From: Eunapius fragilis
Taxonomy: Eukaryota; Porifera; Demospongiae; Spongillida; Spongillidae
Direction of reading: 5' to 3'
NCBI GenBank assembly: GCA_963681505.1
Contig: OY811981.1
Coordinates: forward strand, 4,558,317-4,622,316
Length of the DNA: 64,000 nt
Part shown: positions 24,001 to 35,250 of the stretch, one piece after another
Layout: each line of letters opens with the position of its first letter
Numbering within the stretch: position 1 is the stretch's first letter
Made by a program: the position numbers and the translations under genes
Notes under the pieces: generated by a model
Databases searched by the model: none
Told to the model about the DNA's origin: nothing
What the model saw: the letters and a program-made list of their open reading frames with translations, nothing else

Positions 24001-27000
24001 TGAGAACTATTGTGTATATCGCTATTGCTTCTAGGCTGTGATGTGCCTTCACTTACCTTCTTTTCCAATTTTTTGTTGTTAGGGAGATGAAAGCCACAAA
24101 GCTGATGAGTTTGTTCGTTTCATCAAGGACAAGCTGTCTGTTGCTGTGATGCAGTGCATCGATGCAGCTGGAGAGGAATTTGTCCCTAAAGTTCAGAAGA
24201 GCCTTATGAAAGTGAGTACCTTTGGTATATCAATACAGTGCGTGGACTGTGGTTGATGTTGGATGTACATGTAAATGTAAAACTTATCATCTATCTAGTC
24301 AGCAAACTTTGGAAAAGGATTTCTTGGTTCAGAAATCCAGCCCGAAACTGTGAATGCATTTTTGGAAACAAACCGTGAGCTTCGTGTTCTCAATAATGTG
24401 AGGCTCAGCAAGATAGGCATTCCAATAACCTTGCGACAGTATCCTTTATCTATTTATACATATATGAGCAGTTCCCATGGAATTGCTTGTGTATTATAAA
24501 ATTTTATGCAACACTTCACTTCCTGTGTTAAATGCATCATGCCACATTATTTGTCAATGGTTGGGAATTTTTTCTTTACAGGACAAGTAAGCAGTATTGC
24601 CCTTAAGGGTCAAAGCATTGTTCAAATTGCTTCAGAATTGGTAGAGATCATTACCTGTTACGAAGGTATGGCTGGGCAAAGCGATTGCACATTCCACCAG
24701 CACCAATGATTCAGAAGCCCACCTGCCATAAATTGAATGTGACACTATTTGCCTAATTTGTTAGGTTGAAATATCTTCGTAATTGGTAAAATAAAATTAA
24801 CGAACAGGACAAATTACATCTCTATGTACATACGGATGTGAAGCAATTCCCAGCAGAGATATATTTATGCTTGAACCCATAATACTCTTTGCATATTCTA
24901 CAGGAAGGACAAAAATAATTTCAACCATTGAGAAATTGTGTGCTATGATGTGTTGAAAATAGGAAGCCAATAACTTTAATGGTTTGGAGGTTATAGTAAT
25001 TGAAATGCAGAACATTTTTAAATGACATTTTACAAAGGGCAATTTTATTTGAAACTCTGTTCTATATACATGTACGTATATGTATGCATGGGCTCACATA
25101 CACATTGAGAGCAGGGTGGGGGTTGGCATTTGCCCCTCCCCCTTGGCAATTCCATTGTCTGCAGAGTTGTCTTAGCATCAAAATTTTAATTGCCTCTAAT
25201 TATTAAAGTTGAACAGAATTTGCCCCCCCCCCCCCCCCTTGACGTGTCATCACGATGAACCATGGACGTGCACCATGTGTTTTAGTTCCTAAATTTTTTT
25301 TTTTTTGCAAAAGATATCATCGGCTCTCAAGTGGGGTGTTTGTTGACAGGTATTGTTGCGACATTCCTTCTTCTCTTTTGCTTTCATAGTGGTTTTATGT
25401 TTCAGGCTGATATATCGAGGACTGTACCATCTGGCCTTAGAAATCTGTGGCTACCTAAAAATACCTTCTGCAGATGGAGCCGTTAAGGTTTTACGGAAGT
25501 GGGCATTGAGAATGGTATGATCTCAGGCGTGCCATGATCTGTATGCACATACACCATGTCGTGTATATGTATGTACACATATGTATATATATGTATGGTG
25601 CAAACATACCCATTAATGAAACAAAAGGAGTGATAGACAACGGAAAGTCCTTCATTTTACATCCAACTCCACTGCACAAAGATGTGCATGGTTTATAAAA
25701 ATAGAGTTTGAGGGGTTAGTGTACTTATTGGTTCCTGCACAGACATTAAGTATGCCTGCCGCTCCAGTGGTGTGCTTGCATGAATGCCATTATTGCCATT
25801 TTTCCCAGGTTCAGGACAAGAAATTGACAGATGCTGAAGTGGCCCAGAAGATTAAGAGGAGACTCAAAGATGCCAATGTTAATGTTTCCTATGGCGAGAT
25901 TGCTCGTGCAGCTATGGCTGAGAAGAGGCTTTCTCTTGCTGCAGATGTATGTGGGGCATGAAGCTGTTATACTTTAGTGTGCATGTTTGTTCGCATTGCA
26001 GTAGCATGTACAATGCTACAGCTATCCATGTATAACATGTACATACAGTACCCACAACAGCACATGCACGTGCATGTGTAGTAGTTACATGTTATTTTGT
26101 GCCTTTGTAGAAATTCATTATAGTTGTAGCTTAAATTAAACAGGGTATCCATGATGTAAAGATGACATATATGTATGAGTTGTAAGGACTGTACATGTGG
26201 GAGCTGTTGTCCACCTACATGTTCCTGTACACAACAGGAATATTATTGTAATGAATATTTAATAAGGTAAGGTTATGGTTTCTCAGTCATAAAACACCCC
26301 ATATGTGGTGGACTTGAGTAGAGTTGTTGGGCCAATTCTAAACGCAATGAAATAGGTGTGGTGTATTAACCACAGGATGTCTGTATTCAAGTACATCTAT
26401 TTCAATCTGTACCATAACTGTGAAACATGTATATGTAACGTTCTATGTGAAAATGGGTCTTGTGGATTTATATATATAGCATAAAAAGCAAATCAATATA
26501 TCTTCCGAAATATTAATGTTTTGGGTTCCTATTTTTAACACAACATACCACACCATTACTATATGTGAAAATGCATTTTGGTGTCTTACTTGTGCGGAGT
26601 ACTGACGTTACAAGGTCCAGTATCCCATAGGGTTCAAAACAGCCACTTCTTCAGGTAGAAGTGTCCAAATCGGTTCAAATTCAGTACGTACGTAGAAGGG
26701 TCCTGTCGCTATTGACTTGTTCTGTTCGTTAATTTTTATCCGTTACGGAGATATAGCTGTGCAAAGTGTGTGCATGGTTTCCCACTCGATTCGCGCCAAT
26801 GATTTAGACATTTAATGTATGGGAGGCGAGTGCCAAAATCATTGGCATGAATTGAGCGGGAAACCGGGCTCGCACTTTGCACAGCCATATCTCCGTAACG
26901 GATAAAGTAAAAATTAACGAACAGAACAAATCAATAGTGACAGGACCCTGCTTAGTAAATACTGAATTTGAACCCATTTGGACACTCCTACCTGAAAATG

Positions 27001-30000
27001 GGGCCGTTTTGAACCCTATGGGGTAATGGACCTTGTAACGCAGATACTTCACATATGACACCAAAATGGATTTTCACATATAGTAATGGTGGGGTATGTT
27101 GTTTTAAAAATAGGAACCCGATAGCGCTAATATTTTGGAAGATATATCGATTTGCTTTTTATGCTACAGTATATATATAAATCCACAAGATCCATTTTCC
27201 CATAGAATGTTCCATATGTCCTTTAATTTACTGACCTAGAGGTTGAAAGTTATTGTGGATAATGTTTGGATGCGCATTGCGATTGATTCAGTGTCATTTT
27301 TATTGAAAAGTTTATATTCCAGACATGCTCTGTAGGGTATGTATTATAAGCTTGTTGTGTGTGTGTGTATTTGCAGCTGTTGAAGAATGAAGTGTTTGCA
27401 CAAGATCAAGTCCCCCTTCTGATGGAAATGGATTCAGATTCAGCTGCTCTAGAGAAGGCCATTGAAAGTGGAGATCCTAAGCTAAGTATGTTGTTCTATT
27501 GGAACATCTTAACCCCATATCTGTTAACCCTTTATCTATCATCTTGAACAGTTCACCAGGTATTACGCCAACTGAAGCAAAAACTAACAACAGAGAAGTA
27601 TTATCAGCTGCTTCATTTTCGACCAGTTGCTGCTGCACTCTGTTGCAAGGTAAGTAGGCATTCTTGTTTGAAAGTGTCCATGGATTCAATGGGTTCATAG
27701 TATGTGTCTGTGCACTGTAAGGGTAATGGTATGTGTCTGTGCACTCAAAGGGTTAGTGGTATGTGTGTGCACGCTAGGGGTTAATGGTATGTGTGTGCAC
27801 TCTAAGGGTTAATGGTGTGTGTCTGTGCATTCAAAGGGTTAATGGTATGTTTCTGTGCACTCTAAGGGTTATTGGTGTGTGTATAAGGGTTAATGGTATG
27901 TGTCTGTGCACTGGTACATGTATTTGAAATGGTAGTCTTTTTGACTTGCATGTGATTTTTTTAATAGTTGTTGAAGGAATCAGACCAGGAACAGTTGTTG
28001 CGTTTGTATCGGCAAGAAAGCCTGTTTGTTGAGAGTGGATGTATGTACTTCTCGCAAAGCTTTACAGCTCGTGTAAGTGTTAGTATTAAAACTATGTACA
28101 GTATGTGTCACCTGTAATTTGCTTCAAAGGACCCTGAAACACGAAAACAACGACTTTTTGATGCCCAAAGGGAGTTCAGAGATTCGCTAGATGTTTATGC
28201 TGCCAAGGTATAACCACCTAATTAATAGCATGTAATTGCAGAGATGATATTTGATATTGTGTCTATCTACATGCATATTAGGCCATTGAAGAGCATTCAA
28301 AGCTGGCTGTAGACGTTGTTAAGTTGGGATTGAAGGAGACAACAACCCTCTCTGAGGCAGTCATTTGGGTTAGTTTGATGTAAAGGAGCTATTGTCAATT
28401 ATCGTCGTATCACCTTAGCTTTTGGATGTGTGCAGACCAGTTCAATGCAATGCAACAGTACTAAATCTACTTTCCAATTTTTATCCTAGACTTGCATCTG
28501 GTGGCAATATGATATTTTAGTGTATTAATATAGCTTCACTGACTCACCATTCACCCTTAAGTTCCATTGTGCCTTTATTAATGTACTCATTGTGCTGCAA
28601 ATGGTTGGAACAGTGTTGACCACAGACAAAATTTTATTTGTCTATGTGTGTTGGTTATTGCTGAATATATTAACTGCACTTGTCAGGCACCTACATAAAT
28701 GTGCTTGCACAATACTGGTGTCCCACAATCAAGGAAATTGAACTGTAAATAGTAATTTAACTGTTAATTGCTGCCAGATATGAATACATTAGAATTCATA
28801 ATTCCAGACAACATTTTGCCAAAAAGACTTTCATGTTCTATAGTTCCATAAACATCTGTTGCCTCGAAAAGGGACATAATATATATTTAAGATAGGCTTT
28901 TGGTGCTCCAGTTTGATTGCTTCATACCATTTGAATGAATAGTAGTTGTGTTTGGACACAGGAAGTATTTCATTCTTTTATGCATGTGTGTGCAGTGTGT
29001 GAAGAATAGACAGCAAAGGCAGGCTGAACAGCTCAGGAAAGATTTCAAAATGACGGATCATCAGTAAGCAGGGTCATTTAGTGGTGGCATGTTGAGCCTG
29101 TTACTGCTATGCACATTTGAATGCTCCGTATACATTGAATTGCAGGTATTGGTGGGCAATGATCCGTGGTCTGTGTGATATTGGAGACTATGCAGAACTA
29201 GATAGATTTTCCAAACAAAAGAAACCACCAATTGGATATGAAGTACGTTTGTACTTGTGTTTGTCTTTGTTCCAGTCCAACTTTTTGTATAGTGAAAATT
29301 GTGTATTTCTAATCAAAAGAAATGTTTTGTAATATGACAAATTGCATTTGGTATCTTCCAATGTTGGTTCACCTGCATCCTTAGCATTTTTGAGTTGGTA
29401 TAATTTAATCAGTTATTGTTGGCACTAAGTACGGATTAATTAGCGTATTTAATAGTCCACAGATGATGTATTTTAACCATTGTATAATATTTTGGATTTA
29501 GTTATAAGGGACATCTCCCACTACTATTTACTCTTAGCATGGTTGTTTTTTTTAGGGGTTTAGCTAGTGTATTATTGTTATGTAATATTAATTAAAATAA
29601 TTAATAAACCAAGGAATGTATTGAAATTTTCAATCAAATTATTCATGAGGGAAAAACTACCTCAAGATAAAACTTATTAGAAAAGAGCGGTATGAATTTT
29701 TGCTCTATTATCTGTTTACCTATCCTAATTATAATGATATGTGACAGGGTCTGTGAAAACGGTATTTATATAAAAGGACTCACGTTTGAATCGCTACAAC
29801 GTCAGAAGCCATTGACTTCCTATTTTCAACACTTCATACTACACCATTTCTATATGATAAAATAGATTTTGGGGTCTTGCATTAGCTTCGTGCCACTGGT
29901 GCAATGTCTGATACCCCTTGGGGTTCAAACTGGCCATATCTTTTGGCAGGAAATCTAAATTCAGTTTATACGCAATACGCAGAGGGATCCTGTACCTATC

Positions 30001-31225
30001 AATTTGTCCTGTTCATTAATTTTTACTTCATCCATTACGGAGATGTAGCTTTGCAAAATGTGTGCATGGTTTCCCGCTCAATTTATGCCAGTGAATTATG
30101 CATTCAATGTATGGGAGGTGAGTGCCTAAATCATTGGCGCGAATCGAGCAGGAAACCGTGCACACACTTTGCACAGCTATATCTCCGTAACGGATGAAGT
30201 AAAACTTAACGAACAGGACAAATTGATAGGTACAGGATCCCTCTGCGTATAAACCAATTGAAGTGAATTGAGATTTCCTGCCAAAAGATATGGCCATTTT
30301 GAACCCCAAGGGGTATCGGATGTTGCACCACTGGCACGAAACTAATGCAAGCCCCATATTGTATTTTATCATATAGAAATAGGGTAGTATGAAGTGTTGA
30401 AAATAGGAAGTCAATAGCATTTACCGTTCCGACGTTATAGCGATTCAAACATGAGTCTTTTATATAAATATAGCGATGTGCCATTTTCACAGACCCTGTC
30501 CTGTAATTATTTTACACTATTTTTGGATCTTGAATATTTGGATGTTGGTTTTCAAATTACAGGGTACCTGTATAAGTTAGAACTCAACTAAGCGAAATAA
30601 AGATAGTGCTACAAAAATTTTAACAGCACTGCAAGGGATTAAATTGCAATTATTTTATAGCTCTTAATGAAAGTTAATTACTAACGAACTAAACATTCCA
30701 AGTTAATGAAGTGTGTATATCATGCATATGCAGTTACTCTAATTGGGACTACTAGTATGAATGCCCGGTCCCACAAAAACAAAAGCAGGCCAGTTTTTTG
30801 GGTTGCAACCTAAACATGTGTGCAACCATCTAGCAGTTCCATCTGTGCTGATATTTCGTGTGCTGTGTAAGCGTTTGTAGTCCGAGTTACATTACATGTG
30901 CTGCACTTTTTCAGGCCTTTGCAGAGGTGTGCATTGCACATGGAAACTACAGAGAAGCCGCCAAGTACATTCCAAAAGCTGCAGTGGAAAACAGACATCA
31001 TCTTTATCTGAAAATCCAGTAAGTCCTATTAAGAGTTGTGCATAATGACTGCAGCTGACAGCAGTGCAATCTGTGATGAATATCAGGGACTATCAGAAAG
31101 CAGCTGATGCAGCATTCCAGGCACGAAACATTGGTGCTCTGGATGAGGTTGCACTAAAGGCTGCTAGGATGCCTGAAATTGTTGATCTTGTGAGACAGAT
31201 GAAAACAAAACTGGAAGGCAGATGA
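14502..31225 (+). CDS. VPS16: VPS16, core subunit of the HOPS/CORVET tethering complexes
   Basis: Class C Vps protein that binds VPS33 and serves as backbone for endosome/lysosome tethering and fusion. Exons: 14502-14575, 15560-15642, 15756-15835, 15946-16074, 17150-17309, 17574-17683, 19461-19583, 19651-19709, 20506-20580, 20654-20748, 23882-23958, 24083-24211, 24299-24438, 25314-25349, 25406-25514, 25809-25946, 27377-27485, 27552-27649, 27968-28072, 28130-28207, 28282-28368, 28996-29063, 29146-29242, 30915-31018, 31087-31225. They total 833 aa against about 839 in human, in phase throughout. Signatures: TADWNPLGD at the N-terminus, the beta-propeller half (GWTTAENLVCVLKDG, AEVDGVRIL), then the alpha-solenoid (MDPGALLNDAYKEYE, SANFGKGFL, KAIESGD, QYWWAMIRGL, KKPPIGYE). 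Introns 9 and 13 begin GTATCCTTT, the U12-type donor; intron 9 (20581-20653) needs an unusual AT 3' end. Exon 14 is only 36 bp. An alternative U2-type reading of intron 9 is 20618-20690. Confidence 0.95.
17742..18482. mobile_element. 741-bp fold-back MITE, family 1, in VPS16 intron 6
   Basis: The terminal inverted repeat starts TTCTACGAGAAAAGGGGCG and ends with its complement. The arms continue inward (ttgtggatttata..., catatagtaatggtg...). The centre is an inverted pair around gcgccaatgatttaggca, flanked by gtgcacagtg and atctctgtaacgg words. No ORF of note. The same ends recur in the element at 26441-27207. Confidence 0.8.
20998..21034. repeat. G homopolymer of about 37 bases in VPS16 intron 10
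   Basis: An uninterrupted run of G on the plus strand just upstream of a hairpin MITE. Homopolymer length in an assembly is unreliable. Confidence 0.85.
21241..21535. mobile_element. 295-bp near-perfect hairpin MITE, family 2 (copy 1)
   Basis: The arms begin caagtaaataaaaacctt and end with the complement. Each arm is about 130 bp and shares tgaaataggcctatatttag with three other copies in the window (36330-36605, 37122-37300, 47465-47754). The centre loop is short. At all three full copies the right end continues into tttcataagttttttt and then a lysine-rich or proline-rich exon of the composite repeat, so this hairpin may mark one end of that larger unit. Confidence 0.88.
21700..22480 (-). 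pseudogene. truncated copy (C) of the lysine-rich repeat gene, with 5' flank, inside VPS16 intron 10
   Basis: Reading minus from an ATG at 21923, the frame starts MPSRNRKKRTKQRAEYLQKQ and continues through about three 17-residue repeats (KADPEKKKASVRESY type) before it degrades at about 21660-21700. Upstream come a TATAAATA box near 22001-22008, a conserved 5' flank, a GAA/GAC trinucleotide run near 22190-22215 and a small hairpin with cctgctgacgcagg near 22434. The same arrangement is seen at 50843-52110. Proteins with these repeats are, as I recall, numerous in sponge genomes and probably belong to a mobile element. This copy is a fragment. Confidence 0.65.
22683..23639. mobile_element. 957-bp TIR element of the TGGGACRGTGT family, VPS16 intron 10
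   Basis: The left end is TGGGACAGTGTACAGCAAAA and the right end is ttttgctggacactgtccta. These are the same termini as the 242-bp element at 31681-31922 and the giant palindrome at 38841-47220. The interior carries a diverged version of the hairpin core (gtgcaaactgagtgcatgc, cttgattcgcacgaatg). No transposase is visible. It looks like a non-autonomous DNA element. Confidence 0.7.
24770..25025. repeat. decayed half-element related to the 29742-30500 fold-back MITE
   Basis: Segments such as taaaattaacgaacaggacaa and atgtgttgaaaataggaagcc match the right arm of the MITE in intron 23. The ends and left arm are missing. It lies in intron 13 of VPS16, the intron with a U12-type donor. Confidence 0.5.
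26441..27207. mobile_element. 767-bp fold-back MITE, family 1, in VPS16 intron 16
   Basis: Ends TTCTATGTGAAAATGGG and ccattttcccatagaa, with arms through ttgtggatttatatata. The centre is an inverted pair: ggtttcccactcgattcgcg with ccaatgatttagaca on one side, and attggcatgaattgagcggg on the other, bordered by gttacggagatatagctgtg words. Same family as 17742-18482. Confidence 0.82.
27705..27910. repeat. about 30-bp minisatellite in VPS16 intron 18
   Basis: About seven imperfect copies of gggttaatggtatgtgtctg followed by tgcactctaa. No coding or regulatory signal is evident. Confidence 0.85.
29742..30500. mobile_element. 759-bp fold-back MITE with the shared core, VPS16 intron 23
   Basis: Terminal inverted repeats are gacagggtctgtgaaaac and its complement near 30483-30500. 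The arms continue through cacttcatactacaccatttc and terminate at a palindromic core (tccattacggagatgtagct, cgctcaatttatgccagtg and the reverse). The core is shared with the family-1 MITEs although the ends differ, which suggests recombination or common descent. Confidence 0.8.
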
Positions 31226-31680
31226 ACTATTGAAACACTGCTCTATTTAAGTGTGACCTTGTTGTGTACTTTGATGTGGCATTTGTTTCGTTACTATAGT
31301 AGAGACAAGAGGGGCAAAGCCTGTCCCTGGCTTTTATATAGAATTCTACATTTTTAAAACACTGTTAAAGTCATTACATATGCATTGACTCCATAAACTT
31401 CACACTTAAGAGGTCAGTATACACGTCCTAATGATACAGTGGGTGTCTTCTGCCCCCCCGCCCACCCCCCAAAGCAATTTAGAATTTGTTCGGTATACAA
31501 TATACATTGCATACATGCTATTGAATGGAGCAACGTTATGGTAACATAGTAGACAGTGAACGTGTGCTGGTGCTCGTGGACATAGCAATTTTATGCATAC
31601 ACAATTGATGCTATGGCTCAAAATAGGTTCGTGTGACGCCAAATGACGTCGACATTGATAGAAATGCCAATATATATATA
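31226..31680. other. VPS16 3' flank, no further gene seen
   Basis: AT-rich sequence after the VPS16 stop. It should hold the 3' UTR and polyadenylation site, but I do not see an unambiguous AATAAA close to the stop. No ORF here looks coding. Confidence 0.5.
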
Positions 31681-31922
31681 TGGGACAGTGTCCAGCTAAA
31701 TCACCCTTATTAAAATTTCCAGAACAAGCAAAAGAAAAGTAACGCTCGCATTGAAATGTATGGCTATATATAAATTCAGTGCCTAATAACTTTGTGATGG
31801 ATAGTCCGATTTAGGATGCGTAAGGACCATTTGACAGAAGCTCATGAGTGTTCAAGGAAAATCAAAAAATTTGAAAACTTGAAAAACTAGCCAGAAGGGT
31901 GATTCTGCTGAACACTGTCCCA
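31681..31922. mobile_element. 242-bp MITE of the TGGGACRGTGT family
   Basis: Left terminus TGGGACAGTGTCCAGCTAAA and right terminus with ctgctgaacactgtccca. It is bordered on both sides by tatata sequence, consistent with a TA or TATA target duplication. It has the same ends as the palindrome at 38841-47220 and is probably a minimal non-autonomous member. Confidence 0.8.
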
Positions 31923-32050
31923 TATATATACATATATATGTATAATATAAGGATATACAGTGATACACAATACTGACTGACACAAAAAAAATTACATGCA
32001 GATGCAGCAGACAATAGTGTATGAGGTCAGTTATACATTATAATAACGCT

Positions 32051-33232
32051 CTATGGGGCATTCACGTATATCTCCGCGCAGAAAATTACTTGAGGGTCGA
32101 ATCGTTCCAAAATTGTCGCTCGTACTATTTCCATTGACTTCTCCACGACACCCTTGAACACGCAAACATCATTGAAGTAAACGCACACCGGATGTTGAAA
32201 ATTTAGCATATGATCATTCAGCCTAATCCCTATTCTTTTAATGTCACTTGATTCAATATAAACACAGTTTTCTCTTAAGGAAGCTGTAACAAGCGTCCCC
32301 GCCTTCATTTGTTCCACAGGTAGCACTAACCAGTAAAACGCCTTTCTTGGTAGGTCATTGCACTGCTTCCACACAACTTTATCAGGTAGTGGTGTGCGGG
32401 TCTTAGTTAAAAGCCATTCAAAACCCTCAAAATCGCGAAGGTTCATCCAATGCCCGCATCCTTGTTGAACTTTAACGAAATGATCGTATCCTGATGGGTC
32501 CCTTTGTTTCTCGACTTTAAACCTCTCTCCGTATTCCATTCCGACGCCATTTCGGTTATAGGCATTGTCGTACTCGCCTATGTGCAGCGTGAAGGCTATA
32601 TCCCGAAGGGATAGGATTGAAGCTCCGTTAGGATGGCCCCCGCACATCGCTGCTCCCGCAAGACGGTCTGCCATCCTAGGTGCAAGTTTGTATACGCCAT
32701 CCCCGCCAGCCGAATAACCAGTCAAGAAAACTTTATTGGGATTGGCAATGCCGCAAATGATGAACGATTGGATCATGAAATCGAGCATTGTATCTATGTA
32801 TGGCAGGTGCCACATATTCCACGCGTCTTCGGGAGCTCTCGGCACAAACCAAACGACGCCTTCCGGGAAATCGTACAGGTGCATGTGGTTTTTGTATTGC
32901 CCATCATTTACTGCTTTCGGGCAGCCACCCCCACCGTGAAGACCGATGAAGAGTGAGTATCCGTTCTTCGGCCGACTTCCATAATAAACAACAGTGAACG
33001 GCATAATGTGTCCTTCTAGAACTAGTTCGCCGCTGTCGAGAATTGTTCTTCGAGTGGGTTTTTCCAAATTGACTAACGATTTCAGAAGGATGTCAACTTG
33101 TTCGTTGAACAACAAAAGGTTCGGATCCATGTTTTGTTCTTCAAAGCCGATGCGGTTATAATTAGCTGTGCGCAAGTGTGAAATTAAGCATCTCTGACGT
33201 GATCTAGGGTGGAGTGCAATATAAATAAACAT
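32051..33232 (-). CDS. bacterial-type alpha/beta hydrolase (esterase/depolymerase-like), intronless
   Basis: One uninterrupted exon of 393 codons ending in TAG. Visible motifs: the oxyanion-loop-like GLHGGGG around H99, the nucleophile elbow GYSAGGDG with S174, an acid-containing GEYDNAYNR segment around residue 220 and the catalytic histidine H261 in GCGHWMN. A C-terminal beta-rich domain of about 100 aa follows, typical of a family I know mainly from bacteria and annotated as PHB-depolymerase-like or prolyl-oligopeptidase-like hydrolase. Substrate unknown. No signal peptide is obvious, so it may be cytosolic. The first 34 residues are Arg/His-rich and unlike the family; the ATG at 33130 (MDPNLLLF) is a plausible true start, giving 359 aa. 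Lack of introns among intron-rich neighbours suggests horizontal transfer or retroposition. The sequence is undamaged. Confidence 0.85.
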   Translation of the reverse strand: MFIYIALHPRSRQRCLISHLRTANYNRIGFEEQNMDPNLLLFNEQVDILLKSLVNLEKPTRRTILDSGELVLEGHIMPFTVVYYGSRPKNGYSLFIGLHGGGGCPKAVNDGQYKNHMHLYDFPEGVVWFVPRAPEDAWNMWHLPYIDTMLDFMIQSFIICGIANPNKVFLTGYSAGGDGVYKLAPRMADRLAGAAMCGGHPNGASILSLRDIAFTLHIGEYDNAYNRNGVGMEYGERFKVEKQRDPSGYDHFVKVQQGCGHWMNLRDFEGFEWLLTKTRTPLPDKVVWKQCNDLPRKAFYWLVLPVEQMKAGTLVTASLRENCVYIESSDIKRIGIRLNDHMLNFQHPVCVYFNDVCVFKGVVEKSMEIVRATILERFDPQVIFCAEIYVNAP

Positions 33233-34733
33233 GTACGTAATTATATATTAAGAGTGAGTTTATTTATAGCCTGCGAAAAAATATCCATTGCAGGCTGCCT
33301 TTGATGGTTATCTTGTACACATGTTTTCAACCATGCAATGAAAATTATTTTTTGGCGAATACAAGTCCTATGAAACGCACCGTTATGCACCCCTGACGTA
33401 TGTACGTAATAATAGTTTTATTTGGCTGAAAGATGGCTCTTGTAATGGCCGGATCGGGGCGGGTCTTTTTACTGCCGCAAAGACACGAAAAACAACCGAA
33501 GGTTATATTAGTTACGTAATCACGAAGTCTTATATTTACTATAGAATGTACTTGTTGAAAGAAAATTTAAATTGATTGGACTGAACGATTTTAGCACATT
33601 TAGAAATAGTTAGTAAAAAGATCAAAATTACCTCTGAACGCGATGTAACGTCATATATATGAAGTTACGATATAGCAAAATTGCGCCTCCATACATTTCA
33701 ATGGCCCGGTCTTGCGCAACAATTTTTGTGACCGCAATTTGAAACGCTATAACGTATCAGTCATGCATATAATTTACCGGCATATGCATTGAGTATAAGC
33801 ATTGACCTCTTACCAATATAATATATATGCCATCTGTTAGCATGCGTGTGTTGATGCTTGTACGTACAATGCAGAACTGCATGATTTACAATAAAACGAA
33901 GTCCCCAAACACGGCTATGTCCGCTCCATGCAAATTCGTATTTAGTCAGTTCAAATTCTTCTGCATCATCGTAACGTTTTTGTAATGACATTCATTATAC
34001 CGTATGAACCCGCTTCCGTAGATTCCGATAAATCGCACTGTAATAAGTTGCATATAAATCACATCTTCTATGAGTAGGTAATAGAGCATATAAAAATTAA
34101 ATGAGGGCACCAGACAGCGAAACATAAAGTGACAGCATTATTACAAGCTTTCTTATTTAATAGATGTGATTCGCGAGATCGGATTGGTCAATTTCAGGTA
34201 TCCATAAACGCAGCAGAAACCTCAAAATGGACTCTAAAGGGGGATTCTAAGTGCTAGAAACCTATGTAAAACTGTATTCAGATGAAAATAGTTAACCAAC
34301 CACCGCGCCCATCTATGATCACGTGACAGGTGGCACGCACGCGCATGTCAGAGCGTCAGCAAAGCAGTGCTGCCCAAATCTGTTTCTTTTAGTCCGATTC
34401 ACCATCAGGATGATGCGAATCTGCTGACAGGGATATGGCACGGTACGAGTGGGTTGTGCCATATCACCACAACCCCAAACACGCTGCGGCAGGCCCCAGA
34501 CCCCTGCCAAGTACGGGACAATATCGTGAGAGGAGGTTAACTACATGCATTGTTGCGAGTACGAGCCGTCAGCGATTATTATTTTTTCATCGGACTACTA
34601 ACCGTTTCTTTTGAACATCTGGCTGGCCTGGGTTTTACTAAGGAGTTCATGCTTGTAGGTAATATCGGAATACCTACAAGCAGCATAATCCTTGGGTACT
34701 ACTTAATATCCTTATGCCGCCTCCGCCCTTTCA
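33233..34733. other. intergenic, one weak candidate exon
   Basis: Mostly AT-rich DNA without recognisable repeats. On the minus strand 33991 to about 33886 reads MSLQKRYDDAEEFELTKYEF and onward to a possible GT donor. It could be a first exon of a small gene, but I found no partner exon. Other short ORFs here look random. Confidence 0.3.
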
Positions 34734-34739
34734 TTTATT
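34734..34739 (-). terminator. AATAAA polyadenylation signal of the histidine-tract gene
   Basis: TTTATT on plus is AATAAA on minus, 90 nt after the TGA of the small gene. Correct strand and distance. Confidence 0.6.
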
Positions 34740-34828
34740 ATTCCCTTGACTCTGATATTCCTACGTCCGCCTCTGACGCTGGCTATATTTATATTACTTC
34801 TGCAATATCATCAGACATACAGCATATA

Positions 34829-35206
34829 TCAATGATGATGGTGGTGGTGGTGGTGGCCATGAGCAAGGTCGTGTTGGATGTCAGCCCTGATTGCAGCATT
34901 CTCTGCCTGCTGTTCCTTACGTTCAGCTTTTTGCTGTGCAATGTATATGACGAGCCAAAAAAAAATTATACACTTATACGACTATACAGGTTCTGCTGTT
35001 TTACCTCCAGGAGAATAGTCTTTCCAATGTTTCCGTGGAGAGCAGCATTCACCGCCTGTGCTTCTAGGCGCTCAGCTTGGAACTCTGCGCGCGCTTCTTG
35101 CTATATATATATATAGTGCATGGTCGACCTTAAGTACGACAATGTGCTATCAACGACTTACGCGCAAGGCCTTTTCTTCCTGACGGTGATGGTGATGATG
35201 TGCCAT
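34829..35206 (-). CDS. 81-aa protein with histidine tracts at both ends (unrecognised)
   Basis: Three exons, 35206-35162 (45 nt), 35100-35005 (96 nt) and 34933-34829 (105 nt). All junctions are phase 0 with GTAAGT or GTAAAA donors and clear CAG/TAG acceptors. The protein starts MAHHHHHRQEEKALR. It continues with an Ala/Glu/Gln/Arg-rich helical middle built of two similar segments (RAEFQAERLEAQAVNAALHG and KAERKEQQAENAAIRADIQH). It ends DLAHG followed by eight histidines and a stop. There is no signal peptide or membrane segment. A TATA box lies 45-52 bp upstream of the ATG and an AATAAA lies 90 nt after the stop, so all parts of a small gene are present. I do not recognise a family. Histidine tracts at both ends suggest transition-metal binding or a pH-responsive helix, but that is inference. 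Confidence 0.72.
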
Positions 35207-35250
35207 ATTCTCCTTGTATTATTGTGAGACAGGATCGTTGCAATGGATCT

